Source: CAZMMV01 sp964637035
Lineage (GTDB): Bacteria > Bacillota > Clostridia > Tissierellales > Tissierellaceae
Direction of reading: 5' to 3'
NCBI GenBank assembly: GCA_964637035.1
Contig: CAZWTU010000021.1
Coordinates: 1 to 22,468, forward strand
DNA length: 22,468 bases
Shown here: piece after piece, positions 8,107-15,668 of the stretch
Position numbering within the stretch: position 1 is the first letter of the stretch
Layout: the number at the start of each line of letters is the position of its first letter
The notes under the pieces: generated by a model
The model's database searches: none
What the model saw: the letters and a program-made list of their open reading frames with translations, nothing else
Told to the model about the DNA's origin: nothing
Translations under genes and position numbers: made by a program

Positions 8107-8892
8107 TTAAGCACCTCTTTCTAATTCATTTTTTTCTGTTCTTTTATTTATTATCAAAAGAAGTACAAGCAGTCCTATAAACATAAGTGTTGATAGTGCA
8201 TTTATAGTTGGATTTATACCTCTTCTTGACATTGAAAATATTGTAATGCTAAGATTTGAAACTCCATGACCCGTATTGAAAAAACTTATTACGAAATCAT
8301 CAACCGAAAGCGTAAATGCCATTAGTGCTCCTGTCACTATACCTGGTTTTATTTCAGGTATCACTACTTTCCTAAGTGCATAGAGTGGGGTTGCACCAAG
8401 GTCCATTGCTGCCTCTGCCAAGTGTTTGTTCATCTGTTTTAATTTGGGCAGTACCGATAATATTACATAAGGTATTGAAAACACTATATGACTAAGGAGC
8501 ATAGTAATAAGTCCAAAGTCAATCCTTAAAAATCTAAATAATGCCATTAAAGATACTGCTGTAACTATGTCTGGATTCAAAACTGGTAAATAATTCAGAT
8601 TTAGTAGTACCCGCTTTCTAAACCCTGGTATATTAGATATTCCTATAGCTGCAAATGTACCTATTATAGTTGAGAAAAAAGTGGAAACTATGGCTATCAA
8701 AATTGTATTATATAGCGCTTTTAATATCTCCCTATCCTTAAAGAGTTCTATATACCATTTAAAAGTAAATCCTCCCCATACTCCCCTTGATTTTGCATTG
8801 TTAAAGGAAAATATAATTAAGATAATTATAGGGGCGTATAGAAACAAGAATATAGAATAGGTATATATTTTTTCAATTATTTTTCTTACCAT
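8107..8892 (-). CDS. potC: Polyamine ABC transporter permease PotC
   Basis: Inner-membrane permease subunit, 261 residues, with about six hydrophobic segments beginning IYTYSIFLFLYAPIIILIIF. The cytoplasmic EAA loop that docks on the ATPase reads EAAMDLGATPLYALRKVVIP, with the invariant Gly. PSVTATLG-like residues are replaced by the DFVISFF stretch common to PotC/YdcV proteins. The ATG at 8892 has GGAGG about 10 nt upstream and overlaps the 3' end of potB by 7 nt, with the potB stop inside ATGGTAA. The overlap fixes it as the partner of potB in a heterodimeric channel. Confidence 0.93.
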   Translation of the reverse strand: MVRKIIEKIYTYSIFLFLYAPIIILIIFSFNNAKSRGVWGGFTFKWYIELFKDREILKALYNTILIAIVSTFFSTIIGTFAAIGISNIPGFRKRVLLNLNYLPVLNPDIVTAVSLMALFRFLRIDFGLITMLLSHIVFSIPYVILSVLPKLKQMNKHLAEAAMDLGATPLYALRKVVIPEIKPGIVTGALMAFTLSVDDFVISFFNTGHGVSNLSITIFSMSRRGINPTINALSTLMFIGLLVLLLIINKRTEKNELERGA

Positions 8893-9725
8893 AGTGTTCC
8901 ACCTCCTCCATCTTTTTCTTTGTCAAATTTGGATGATAAGATAGAGCTTAACAGTATGAATACCATCAATATAATAGACATGGTCGATCCAAAGTGCCAG
9001 TCCCCAGTCCATCTAAATTGCTGTTCAATAAGGTTTCCTATAAGATTATACTTGTTTCCTCCAAGCAAGCTTGAAATTACAAATGTACTAAGTGCAGGAA
9101 TAAATACCATGGTAATTCCTGTTACAACTCCTGCCATGCTTAGTGGAAATACTACTTTTGAAAATATTTGAACTCTATTTGCTCCAAGGTCTTGTGCTGC
9201 TTCTATTAGATTCTTGTCCATTTTAACTAATACTGAATATATAGGAAGTACCATAAATGGAAGGAAGTTATAAACCATTCCAAGGAGCACTGCCTTGTCA
9301 TTGTAAAGTAGGTCTAGTGGTTGAAATCCAAGTTTCATTATAAATATATTGATAATTCCATTTCTTCCAAGAAGAGTAAGCCATGCATAAGTTCTTAGGA
9401 GAAAATTCATCCACATAGGTATTACAAACATAAGCACCATTACATTTCTCTTGCTAGTTTTTTTCTGTGAAATTATATATGCTATTGGATATCCAAGTAT
9501 CAAGCAAATAACTGTAGATATAAAGGCTAAGTTTACAGACCTTCCAAGTACCTTTAAATATGTAGGAGTTAGAAATCTCTTGAAGTTCTCCAAACTAAAT
9601 CTAAATGTTGAAAAATCTTGGCTATCTCCTACTGTAAGTCCAAAGTATAAAACCAAAGCTAGAGGTATGGCTATAAATATTATCATCCAAATTATATAAG
9701 GATAAGCTGCTCTTTTCATTTTCAT
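8886..9725 (-). CDS. potB: Polyamine ABC transporter permease PotB
   Basis: Second permease subunit, 279 residues. The first membrane segment begins YIIWMIIFIAIPLALVLYFG, and the EAA loop EAAQDLGANRVQIFSKVVFP has the expected D-L-G-A spacing. It pairs with PotC to form the channel, energised by PotA and fed by PotD. The ATG at 9725 lies 2 nt after the potA TAG. Its ribosome binding site AGGTGG is built from the last codons of potA, so translation is likely coupled. Length and layout match ordinary PotB. Confidence 0.93.
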   Translation of the reverse strand: MKMKRAAYPYIIWMIIFIAIPLALVLYFGLTVGDSQDFSTFRFSLENFKRFLTPTYLKVLGRSVNLAFISTVICLILGYPIAYIISQKKTSKRNVMVLMFVIPMWMNFLLRTYAWLTLLGRNGIINIFIMKLGFQPLDLLYNDKAVLLGMVYNFLPFMVLPIYSVLVKMDKNLIEAAQDLGANRVQIFSKVVFPLSMAGVVTGITMVFIPALSTFVISSLLGGNKYNLIGNLIEQQFRWTGDWHFGSTMSIILMVFILLSSILSSKFDKEKDGGGGTLW

Positions 9726-9727
9726 CC

Positions 9728-10768
9728 CTACACCACCTTCATCATTATGTGAATATTTTCAGGAAGTATATTCATGCCTATTTCAGATCCTTCTTCTTTC
9801 ATTATTGTACTGTGAATCATCCATTCATATCCATTGCTCATTACCATCATCTCATAGTGTACACCTTTAAATGTAACACTTTCTACTAATCCTTTTATCA
9901 TTCCATTTTCCCTAGGAACTATTTCAATGTCTTCTGGCCTTATCACTACATCTATATTTTCATCCTTATTAAATCCTTTGTCTACACAAATAAAATCTTT
10001 GCCTGAAAAATTAACTAAAAGGTCTTCTTTCATAATTCCATCTATTATATTGCTTTCACCAATAAATTCAGCTACAAAGGCATTTTTAGGTTCATTGTAT
10101 ATATCAACTGGAGTTCCTATTTGCTGTACTTTCCCGCCGTCCATAACTACTATAGTATCAGACATAGTAAGGGCCTCTTCTTGATCATGTGTTACATATA
10201 TAAATGTAATTCCAACTCTTTGCTGTATGTTTTTAAGTTCTGTTTGCATATCTTTTCTAAGTTTTAAATCTAGGGCTCCTAGTGGTTCATCAAGTAATAG
10301 TACCTCTGGTTCGTTTACCAGTGCCCTAGCTATCGCAATTCTCTGTTGCTGACCTCCACTAAGTGACTCAATTTGTCTATTTTCAAAGCCCTTTAAATTT
10401 ACAAGTCTAAGCATTTCTTTTACTTTCTTTTCTATTTCATCTTTTCCCATTTTCTTTATCTTGAGTCCAAAAGCTATATTGTCAAATACATCCAAATGAG
10501 GAAATAGTGCATACTTCTGGAAAACTGTATTTATTCTTCTCTTATATGGTGGAACATCGGTTATGTCTTTTTCTTCAAATAACACACTTCCACTGCTTGG
10601 TTCTGTGAATCCTCCTATAATTCTAAGTGTAGTAGTCTTTCCACATCCACTAGGTCCTAGAAGAGTTAAAAATTCATTTTGCCTTATATATAAGTTGATA
10701 TCATCTAGTACCGTTACTCCATTGTAATCTTTAGATATATTTTTTAGTTCAATTATATTCAAATTCAT
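9728..10768 (-). CDS. potA: Polyamine ABC transporter ATPase PotA
   Basis: ATP-hydrolysing subunit of the importer, 346 residues. Walker A GPSGCGKTT is at 38-46, the ABC signature LSGGQQQR at 136-143, Walker B LLLDEP at 157-162 and the switch histidine H194 in VTHDQEEA. The C-terminal ~85 residues form the TOBE-type regulatory domain of the PotA/MalK class. Two starts are possible. The ATG at 10768 has GGAGGG touching it, but AAGGA lies 10 nt upstream. The TTG at 10762 would sit exactly 7 nt after GGAGG. The difference is only two residues. It follows the regulator gene by 13 nt and leads potB by 2 nt. Confidence 0.95.
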   Translation of the reverse strand: MNLNIIELKNISKDYNGVTVLDDINLYIRQNEFLTLLGPSGCGKTTTLRIIGGFTEPSSGSVLFEEKDITDVPPYKRRINTVFQKYALFPHLDVFDNIAFGLKIKKMGKDEIEKKVKEMLRLVNLKGFENRQIESLSGGQQQRIAIARALVNEPEVLLLDEPLGALDLKLRKDMQTELKNIQQRVGITFIYVTHDQEEALTMSDTIVVMDGGKVQQIGTPVDIYNEPKNAFVAEFIGESNIIDGIMKEDLLVNFSGKDFICVDKGFNKDENIDVVIRPEDIEIVPRENGMIKGLVESVTFKGVHYEMMVMSNGYEWMIHSTIMKEEGSEIGMNILPENIHIMMKVV

Positions 10769-10781
10769 CCCTCCATTTTCC

Positions 10782-11321
10782 TTAAAAACTAGGTGGCGTA
10801 CTCACCCATATTACCCTTGCTGGGGTTTTTCCTGCATTTGATATATAGTGATTCGAATTTGCCTTATAGTAAAAGCTTTCACCTTTTTTGACTTTATTCT
10901 TTTCCATTCCTATGTGAATATATATGCTTCCACTTATTACATAGCCAAACTCTTCTCCCTCATGAGGAGTGTCTTCCTTTGATTTGCCATCTTCTTCTAG
11001 TTCTATTAATATTGGCTCCATTAAATTCTTTTGAGCATTTGGAATTATCCATTTTAGGATATACTTCAAATCTTCATTTTCAGTTTCAAATGCATCTTCC
11101 CTTGAAAAGACTATCTTCTCATCGATACTCTCATTGAAAAATTCCTTAAGATTTGTTCCAAGACCTTCTAATATGTCTACAAGGGTAGATATAGAAGGCG
11201 ATGTCAAATTTCTTTCAACTTGAGATATAAATCCTTTTGTAAGCTCTGACCTATCTGCAAGTTCTTCTTGTGTTAGCCCATTTTTCACCCTAAGCCTTTT
11301 TATCTTTTCTCCGATCTCCAC
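10782..11321 (-). CDS. XRE-cupin transcriptional regulator of the pot operon
   Basis: DNA-binding regulator of 179 residues. An N-terminal XRE helix-turn-helix spans about 6-61 (GLTQEELADRSELTKGFISQ, then VERNLTSPSISTL). A C-terminal single-domain cupin spans about 100-179 (HEGEEFGYVISGSIYIHIG ... KKGESFYYKANSNHYISNAG). This is the PuuR-like architecture that commonly heads clostridial potABCD operons, where the cupin probably senses the polyamine. The GTG at 11321 has GGGAGG 7 nt upstream. As the first gene behind the promoter at 11399-11427 and a palindromic site, it probably controls its own operon. Whether it represses or activates is not shown by sequence. Confidence 0.92.
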   Translation of the reverse strand: MEIGEKIKRLRVKNGLTQEELADRSELTKGFISQVERNLTSPSISTLVDILEGLGTNLKEFFNESIDEKIVFSREDAFETENEDLKYILKWIIPNAQKNLMEPILIELEEDGKSKEDTPHEGEEFGYVISGSIYIHIGMEKNKVKKGESFYYKANSNHYISNAGKTPARVIWVSTPPSF

Positions 11322-11353
11322 AAATACACCTCCCGTTTAAAATCATTATATAT

Positions 11354-11380
11354 TAAACTAATAGTTTATATGTACTAAAC
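11354..11380 (-). promoter_or_regulatory. Probable operator for the XRE-cupin regulator
   Basis: A perfect palindrome TAAACTA-A-TAGTTTA (11354-11368, one-base centre) lies between the predicted transcription start and the ribosome binding site. A further GTACTAAAC (11372-11380) lies next to it. An inverted copy, GTTTAGTAT, occurs at 11491-11499 upstream of the promoter. The shared half-site is GTTTAGTA-like. Placement suggests repression by blocking initiation or elongation. The binding protein is inferred from proximity. Confidence 0.5.
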
Positions 11381-11398
11381 TTTTTTCTCAACTTAACC

Positions 11399-11427
11399 AT
11401 TATAATAAATTTTTATAATAAAATCAA
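11399..11427 (-). promoter_or_regulatory. Sigma-A promoter of the XRE-potABCD operon
   Basis: On the minus strand, TTGATT (11427-11422) is followed after exactly 17 nt by TATAAT (11404-11399). Transcription should begin near 11392, leaving a leader of about 70 nt before the GTG of the regulator. Confidence 0.75.
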
Positions 11428-11544
11428 TACCTTTTTTATTATAATTTTACATTGCATTCAAAAGACCTTAAGCTATATGTAAAACTCAATGTTTAGTATA
11501 CCTATACTTTATCAAAATTATTTATTTGAGATTGAAACAAAACA

Positions 11545-11590
11545 AACTCCATAAATATTAATGAAAATTCCCATTAATATTTATGGAGTT
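11545..11590 (-). terminator. Terminator of the cysteine desulfurase-thiI-lemA-TPM operon
   Basis: A perfect 19-bp stem (arms 11545-11563 and 11572-11590; 8-nt loop) starts 16 nt after the stop of the TPM-domain gene. On the minus strand it is followed by TGTTTTGTTT. It also insulates the pot promoter region downstream. Confidence 0.82.
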
Positions 11591-11606
11591 CTATATTCTT
11601 TTTATC

Positions 11607-12356
11607 TTACCAGCTACCACCAGCACCACCACCACCTGACCTTCCACCGCCACCAGATGATCCTCCGCCCCGACCACTTCCACCGCCTCTTCCAAGTCCT
11701 CTTAGTAGACTATAGGTAATCACTCCACCCAAGAATCTAAAATCAATTATCAATAAAATAACAATACCAATAATTATAAGCAATCTAGGTATAGTGACTC
11801 CATCTGAACTATCACTTCTTATTGGGATTGGATTAGTTATTGTTTTACTCGCTTCTATTTCAATATTATACTCATCTTCAAGACCTGATTTTATCTCGTT
11901 AAATCCTGCTAATACACCATCTGAATATCTGTCTTCTCTAAAGTAAGGAAGCATATGGTCTTCTATAATCCTTTTAACTATACTATCAGGAAAAGCCCCT
12001 TCTATTCCGTACCCAGTTTCAATCCATATTTTTCCTTCTTGCGGAACTATTAAAATTAAGATTCCATTGTCTTTTTTACTTCCTATATTCCATTTGTCAA
12101 ATAATGCAGTAGAATATGAATTAATGTCCATATCTTCTAAAGAATCTATAGTAGTTACTACTACTTGTGCTCCTGTCTTTTCATATACATCTTTATTTGT
12201 TGAAATAATATACTTTTCTATATCACTATCTATTATATTCGCTCCATCATACACATAAAATTCATAGCTAGCATTTGGAAGTGCATAGCTTCCACTAAAG
12301 CTAATCAATATTATTCCAAAAATAAGAAAGAAAGAAAAAAGTCTTTTTTTATTCAC
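11607..12356 (-). CDS. TPM-domain secreted/membrane protein (YgcG-like)
   Basis: Envelope protein of 249 residues. The signal peptide spans about 1-25 (FSFFLIFGIILISFSGSYA). The TPM domain covers about 33-160, with YDGANIIDS, the DNGILILIVPQEGKIWIETGYG block and the DRYSDGVLAGFNEI end that define the family. A single membrane segment is at about 192-208 (LLIIIGIVILLIIDF). A Gly/Ser/Arg-rich tail ends in GGAGGSW. The tail faces the cytoplasm if the TPM domain is outside. TPM proteins next to LemA are common, and roles in photosystem repair or phosphatase activity come from plants; the bacterial role is unknown. The GTG at 12356 has AGGGG 8 nt upstream. It is 11 nt behind lemA. Confidence 0.9.
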   Translation of the reverse strand: MNKKRLFSFFLIFGIILISFSGSYALPNASYEFYVYDGANIIDSDIEKYIISTNKDVYEKTGAQVVVTTIDSLEDMDINSYSTALFDKWNIGSKKDNGILILIVPQEGKIWIETGYGIEGAFPDSIVKRIIEDHMLPYFREDRYSDGVLAGFNEIKSGLEDEYNIEIEASKTITNPIPIRSDSSDGVTIPRLLIIIGIVILLIIDFRFLGGVITYSLLRGLGRGGGSGRGGGSSGGGGRSGGGGAGGSW

Positions 12357-12367
12357 TTACGACACCC

Positions 12368-12925
12368 CTAAAATTCTACTTTTGGCACTTCTGATTCTTC
12401 ATCACTTATTTCAAAGTATTGCTTTTTGTCAAAGCCAAACATTCCAGCCATTATTTTAGTTGGAATTTTTCCTATCTTGGAATTATAAGCAGTTATAACT
12501 TCATTATATCTCATTCTCTCAGTGGCTATTCTATTTTCCGTTCCTGCAAGTTCAGCCTGTAAATCTTGAAAAACTTGATTAGATTTTAATTCTGGATAAT
12601 TCTCTACAATTACATTTAAACTACGTACTGCAGAAGTAAGGCTTTCATCTGCCTGCGCAAATTCCTCTGGAGTATTTGCTCCTGCATACTTAGTTCTAGC
12701 TTCAGATATATTCGATAGTATATCCTTCTCCTGAGCTGCAAATCCCTTTACTACTTCAATTAAATTTGGTATCAAGTCTGCTCTACGTTTTAATTGATTT
12801 TCAACTTGAGCCCAAGCGCCCTCTGCCTCTTCATTTAATCCTACAAGATTATTATATGAAGATCCAAACATAAATCCTATTACCAACACTACTGCTAAAA
12901 CTATTAATATTCCTTTGCCTTTCAT
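12368..12925 (-). CDS. lemA: LemA family protein
   Basis: Membrane-anchored helical protein of 185 residues. One N-terminal hydrophobic segment at about 5-22 (GILIVLAVVLVIGFMFG) is followed by the LemA core: a long helical region with YNNLVGLNEEAEGAWAQVEN, then QLKRRADLIPNLIEVVKGFA, later NYPELKSN and AELAGTENRIATERMRYNE. Length and domain order are normal for the family, whose biochemical role is not established. AGGGGTGA precedes the ATG at 12925. It starts 11 nt after thiI and is followed by the TPM gene, its usual partner. Confidence 0.93.
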   Translation of the reverse strand: MKGKGILIVLAVVLVIGFMFGSSYNNLVGLNEEAEGAWAQVENQLKRRADLIPNLIEVVKGFAAQEKDILSNISEARTKYAGANTPEEFAQADESLTSAVRSLNVIVENYPELKSNQVFQDLQAELAGTENRIATERMRYNEVITAYNSKIGKIPTKIMAGMFGFDKKQYFEISDEESEVPKVEF

Positions 12926-12936
12926 CTAAATCACCC

Positions 12937-14127
12937 CTAATTTATATTCATTTCACACATATTTTCTATGGCGTCATTTATTAAACTTTCTATATCTAGT
13001 TTTTCTTCGGATTTCTCTATATCTTTTATTTTAGGATTAGTCACTGGATGTTTAGGTAAAAATACTGTGCAACAATCTTCAAAAGGCTGAATTGAAGTTT
13101 CAAATGTTTCTATCTCTTTAGATATATCTACTATATCAGTTTTATCAAATCCAATCAATGGTCTAAATACAGGGATATCAACCGCACTATTTGTAACATT
13201 TAGACCTTCTATCGTTTGACTAGCTACCTGACCAAGCGATTCTCCTGTAATTAAAGCTTGTAATCCATTTTTATTTGCTATTTTTTCTGCTATTCTCATC
13301 ATAAATCTTCTGGATATAATAGTCATTTCCCTTTCAGGGCAAAGTTCATTTATAGCCTTTTGAATTTCCAGTATATTTACACTATATATCTTTATTGCAC
13401 CAGTATATCTTGACATTATTTCCGCTAAATCTTTTACTTTTTCTTCGGCCCTTTCACTTGTAAATGGATATGAATGATAATGAACTGCAGATAGTTCTAT
13501 TCCTCTCTTAGCCATCATAAAACCTGCTACAGGGCTGTCTATCCCCCCTGAAAGTAATAGCAAGCCCTTCCCTCCACTTCCTACTGGAAGGCCTCCATGC
13601 CCTTTTATCTTCTCTGCATACAAATATATATTTTTTTGTTTGATATCTATATTTAAGTATAAATCTGGTTTATGAACATCTACATTTAGTTGTTCAAAGT
13701 TTCTAAGTATTACTCCACCCATCTTACTTGAAAAATCAGGTGATTTAATAGGAAATCTCTTGTCAATCCTCTTTGTCTCAACTTTGAAAGTCTTTATATC
13801 ACGAAAATTTAATTGTTGTCTTATCATATCTATGCTAATTTTTTCTATTTCTTCTATTTCTTTTTCTATTTCTTCTGGATTTCTATCGATTCTAATACAA
13901 GGACTAATATATACTATACCAAATACATTTTTAAGTCTATTTATCATTTGATCAAAATATTCACTTTCTCCCTCTATATATATCTTACCTTGTTCTGTGT
14001 ATATCTTCTTAAGTCCAATGTCTTTGATTGCATTCCTCATATGTTTTATAAGTCTATCTTGAAAATACTTTCTATTTAATTTTTTTAATGCAATTTCACC
14101 TAAACTAACTGATATTACTCTTTGCAT
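12937..14127 (-). CDS. thiI: tRNA 4-thiouridine sulfurtransferase ThiI
   Basis: Adenylates U8 of tRNA and transfers sulfur to make 4-thiouridine; in some species it also helps thiazole synthesis. The protein is 396 residues with a ferredoxin-like and THUMP region at about 1-165, then a PP-loop ATPase with SGGIDSPVAGFMMAKRG at about 193-209. The conserved linker-end Cys is in PFEDCCTVFLPKHPVTNP near the C-terminus. The rhodanese domain of the E. coli enzyme is absent, as is normal in Firmicutes, where a dedicated cysteine desulfurase supplies sulfur directly. The desulfurase gene ends 4 nt upstream, and its stop codon overlaps the AGGTGA ribosome binding site of thiI. Confidence 0.95.
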   Translation of the reverse strand: MQRVISVSLGEIALKKLNRKYFQDRLIKHMRNAIKDIGLKKIYTEQGKIYIEGESEYFDQMINRLKNVFGIVYISPCIRIDRNPEEIEKEIEEIEKISIDMIRQQLNFRDIKTFKVETKRIDKRFPIKSPDFSSKMGGVILRNFEQLNVDVHKPDLYLNIDIKQKNIYLYAEKIKGHGGLPVGSGGKGLLLLSGGIDSPVAGFMMAKRGIELSAVHYHSYPFTSERAEEKVKDLAEIMSRYTGAIKIYSVNILEIQKAINELCPEREMTIISRRFMMRIAEKIANKNGLQALITGESLGQVASQTIEGLNVTNSAVDIPVFRPLIGFDKTDIVDISKEIETFETSIQPFEDCCTVFLPKHPVTNPKIKDIEKSEEKLDIESLINDAIENMCEMNIN

Positions 14128-14131
14128 TTTT

Positions 14132-15286
14132 TCACCTCATTATTATTTTCCTTATTTCATCCACTGATTTTTTAAGTATATCTATAGTATAATCTAAGTC
14201 CTCTATCTTTATATCATGAGAAAAACAAATTCTTATAGTGCCTTCTATTTGAGTATTATTTAGTCCTATGCTTTTAAGCACATATGATTTATCTTTTCTA
14301 TTAGAAGAACATGCAGAAGCAGTTGATACATATATTTCTTTCTTTTCAAGGTAATGAAGAAGAACCTCCCCCCTTACATTGTTAAAAGATATATTTAATA
14401 TATAAGGCGATGAATTATCATCTATAGAAGTATTTATATCTATATCCACAATACTAGAATTCAAACCATCAACAAGATATTTTTTAAGCATGTTAGCGTG
14501 TATTCTCTCTTCTTGAAAGTTTTGACTCATTAATCTTGTAGCCTCGCCAAATCCAATAATGCCAGTTACATTTTCCGTGCCTGATCTAAGGCCTTTTTCT
14601 TGATTTCCACCATAAATTATGGATGGTAACTTATTTTTGCTATCTATAAATAATCCTCCTACCCCTTTAGGTCCATATATCTTGTGGCTGCTAAATGAAT
14701 AACTATCTATATTATATTTTTTTAAAAAAATAGGAACCTTACCATATCCCTGAATTCCATCTACATGAAAAAGTGCATCTGATTTTTCTTCTTTTAATAT
14801 AGATTTTATTTTTTTAATAGGCTCTATCGTTCCTAATTCATTATTTACATGCATAATAGTTACAAGTATAGTGTCTTTTCTAATTGAACTTCGGAATTCA
14901 TCTAGTGATATCCTGCCAAATCTATCCACTGATAAATATGTAACTTCATAACCTTGCTCTTCATAATACTTAATAGTATTTAATACTGATGGATGTTCTA
15001 TCTTTGTAGTAATAATGTGTTTCCCTCTATTTTTCATCTTGTTTAATATACTCTGAATAGCTATGTTATTACTTTCAGTTCCACCTGATGTAAAATATAT
15101 TTCATCTTTATCTGTATTTAAAAATTTTGAAATAGTCTCTCTAGCTTGTTTGATTCTCTTTTCCGATTTTAATCCCAACCTGTGGAGTGAAGAAGGATTC
15201 CCAAAGTCCTCCAAAAAACTATCAGTCATAGCATCAATGACTTCTTTTCTAGGTAGTGTAGTAGAACAGTTATCTAAATAAATCAA
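14132..15286 (-). CDS. NifS/IscS-type cysteine desulfurase
   Basis: PLP enzyme of 384 residues that turns L-cysteine into alanine and an enzyme persulfide. The start IYLDNCSTTLPRKEV (a variant of the usual DNAATT), the PLP region FTSGGTESNN, the PLP lysine in SFSSHKIYGPKGVGG and the catalytic loop STASACSS are all present. The short active-site loop is that of class I desulfurases. Its placement directly before thiI matches the NifZ-ThiI pair of Bacillus, so it most likely feeds tRNA thiolation rather than a general Fe-S assembly line; no IscU or IscR is present. The start is TTG at 15286-15284 with AGAGG 9 nt upstream. Confidence 0.93.
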   Translation of the reverse strand: MIYLDNCSTTLPRKEVIDAMTDSFLEDFGNPSSLHRLGLKSEKRIKQARETISKFLNTDKDEIYFTSGGTESNNIAIQSILNKMKNRGKHIITTKIEHPSVLNTIKYYEEQGYEVTYLSVDRFGRISLDEFRSSIRKDTILVTIMHVNNELGTIEPIKKIKSILKEEKSDALFHVDGIQGYGKVPIFLKKYNIDSYSFSSHKIYGPKGVGGLFIDSKNKLPSIIYGGNQEKGLRSGTENVTGIIGFGEATRLMSQNFQEERIHANMLKKYLVDGLNSSIVDIDINTSIDDNSSPYILNISFNNVRGEVLLHYLEKKEIYVSTASACSSNRKDKSYVLKSIGLNNTQIEGTIRICFSHDIKIEDLDYTIDILKKSVDEIRKIIMR

Positions 15287-15336
15287 AATATTACACCTCT
15301 TTTTTATTCTTGATATTTTATATAATATCTAAGTCT

Positions 15337-15367
15337 ACTATATTATATAGGATTTAACTATATTATA
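15337..15367 (-). repeat. 11-bp direct repeat upstream of the cysteine desulfurase gene
   Basis: ACTATATTATA occurs at 15337-15347 and 15357-15367, a 20-bp period close to two DNA turns. On the minus strand each copy contains TATAAT. They could be tandem -10 elements for the desulfurase-thiI operon or a protein-binding repeat. No good -35 hexamer accompanies either copy. High AT content makes chance a real alternative. Confidence 0.35.
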
Positions 15368-15449
15368 AAAGATGTTTTTATATTAAATAGACTCTTTCAT
15401 ATTTTAGTGTATAGGGATTATTATGTCTCTTGAAAGTTTTAAATATCTA

Positions 15450-15478
15450 TTGATTTTTTTGTCGAAATTTGTTATACT
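15450..15478 (+). promoter_or_regulatory. Sigma-A promoter of the small RNA
   Basis: TTGATT (15450-15455), a 17-nt spacer and TATACT (15473-15478) give a near-consensus vegetative promoter pointing away from the cysteine desulfurase gene. The expected start is about 15485. Confidence 0.72.
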
Positions 15479-15484
15479 TTAGTT

Positions 15485-15598
15485 GTGGTTATCCCCCTGG
15501 TAACCTCAGAATTAAGATCTCTATTCCCAATACCCCTTTTGAACGGTTTATTTATATCCGTTCAATAAATTAAGACTCCTTATAGGAGTCTTTTTTTG
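15485..15598 (+). ncRNA. Uncharacterised C-rich small RNA
   Basis: A complete non-coding transcription unit of about 113 nt. Hairpin 1 is GGTTA/TAACC (15487-15491 with 15501-15505) around the loop TCCCCCTGG. An unpaired stretch at 15506-15538 contains TTCCCAATACCCC. Hairpin 2 is TTGAACGG/CCGTTCAA (15539-15565, 11-nt loop). Hairpin 3 is the terminator. No start codon with a ribosome binding site opens a useful reading frame. C-rich loops and linkers are the hallmark of Firmicute small RNAs such as RsaE/RoxS and FsrA, which pair with Shine-Dalgarno sequences. The sequence does not match what I remember of those families, nor of 6S RNA. A leader of the asparaginase gene is less likely because that gene has its own promoter beyond the terminator and no antiterminator pairing is evident. 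Confidence 0.62.
15572..15598 (+). terminator. Intrinsic terminator of the small RNA
   Basis: A 9-bp stem AAGACTCCT / AGGAGTCTT with a TAT loop runs into seven T residues. This is a textbook intrinsic terminator, reading plus. Confidence 0.9.
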
Positions 15599-15625
15599 TA
15601 TTTTTTGGAAAAATAATGTTATAAT
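15596..15625 (+). promoter_or_regulatory. Promoter of the asparaginase gene
   Basis: TTGTAT (15596-15601), an 18-nt spacer and TATAAT (15620-15625) lie 44 nt before the ATG. The -35 element overlaps the U-tract of the small-RNA terminator, which packs two transcription units tightly. Confidence 0.6.
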
Positions 15626-15668
15626 ATAAATATCTAGACATAAATTATGTTTAATTGGAGGTTGTAAA

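Noticed and set aside
15485..15668. T-box or other amino-acid-sensing leader of the asparaginase gene
   Set aside because: There is no AGGGUGGNACCGCG-type T-box sequence and no alternative antiterminator partner for the terminator stem. A separate promoter lies beyond the terminator.
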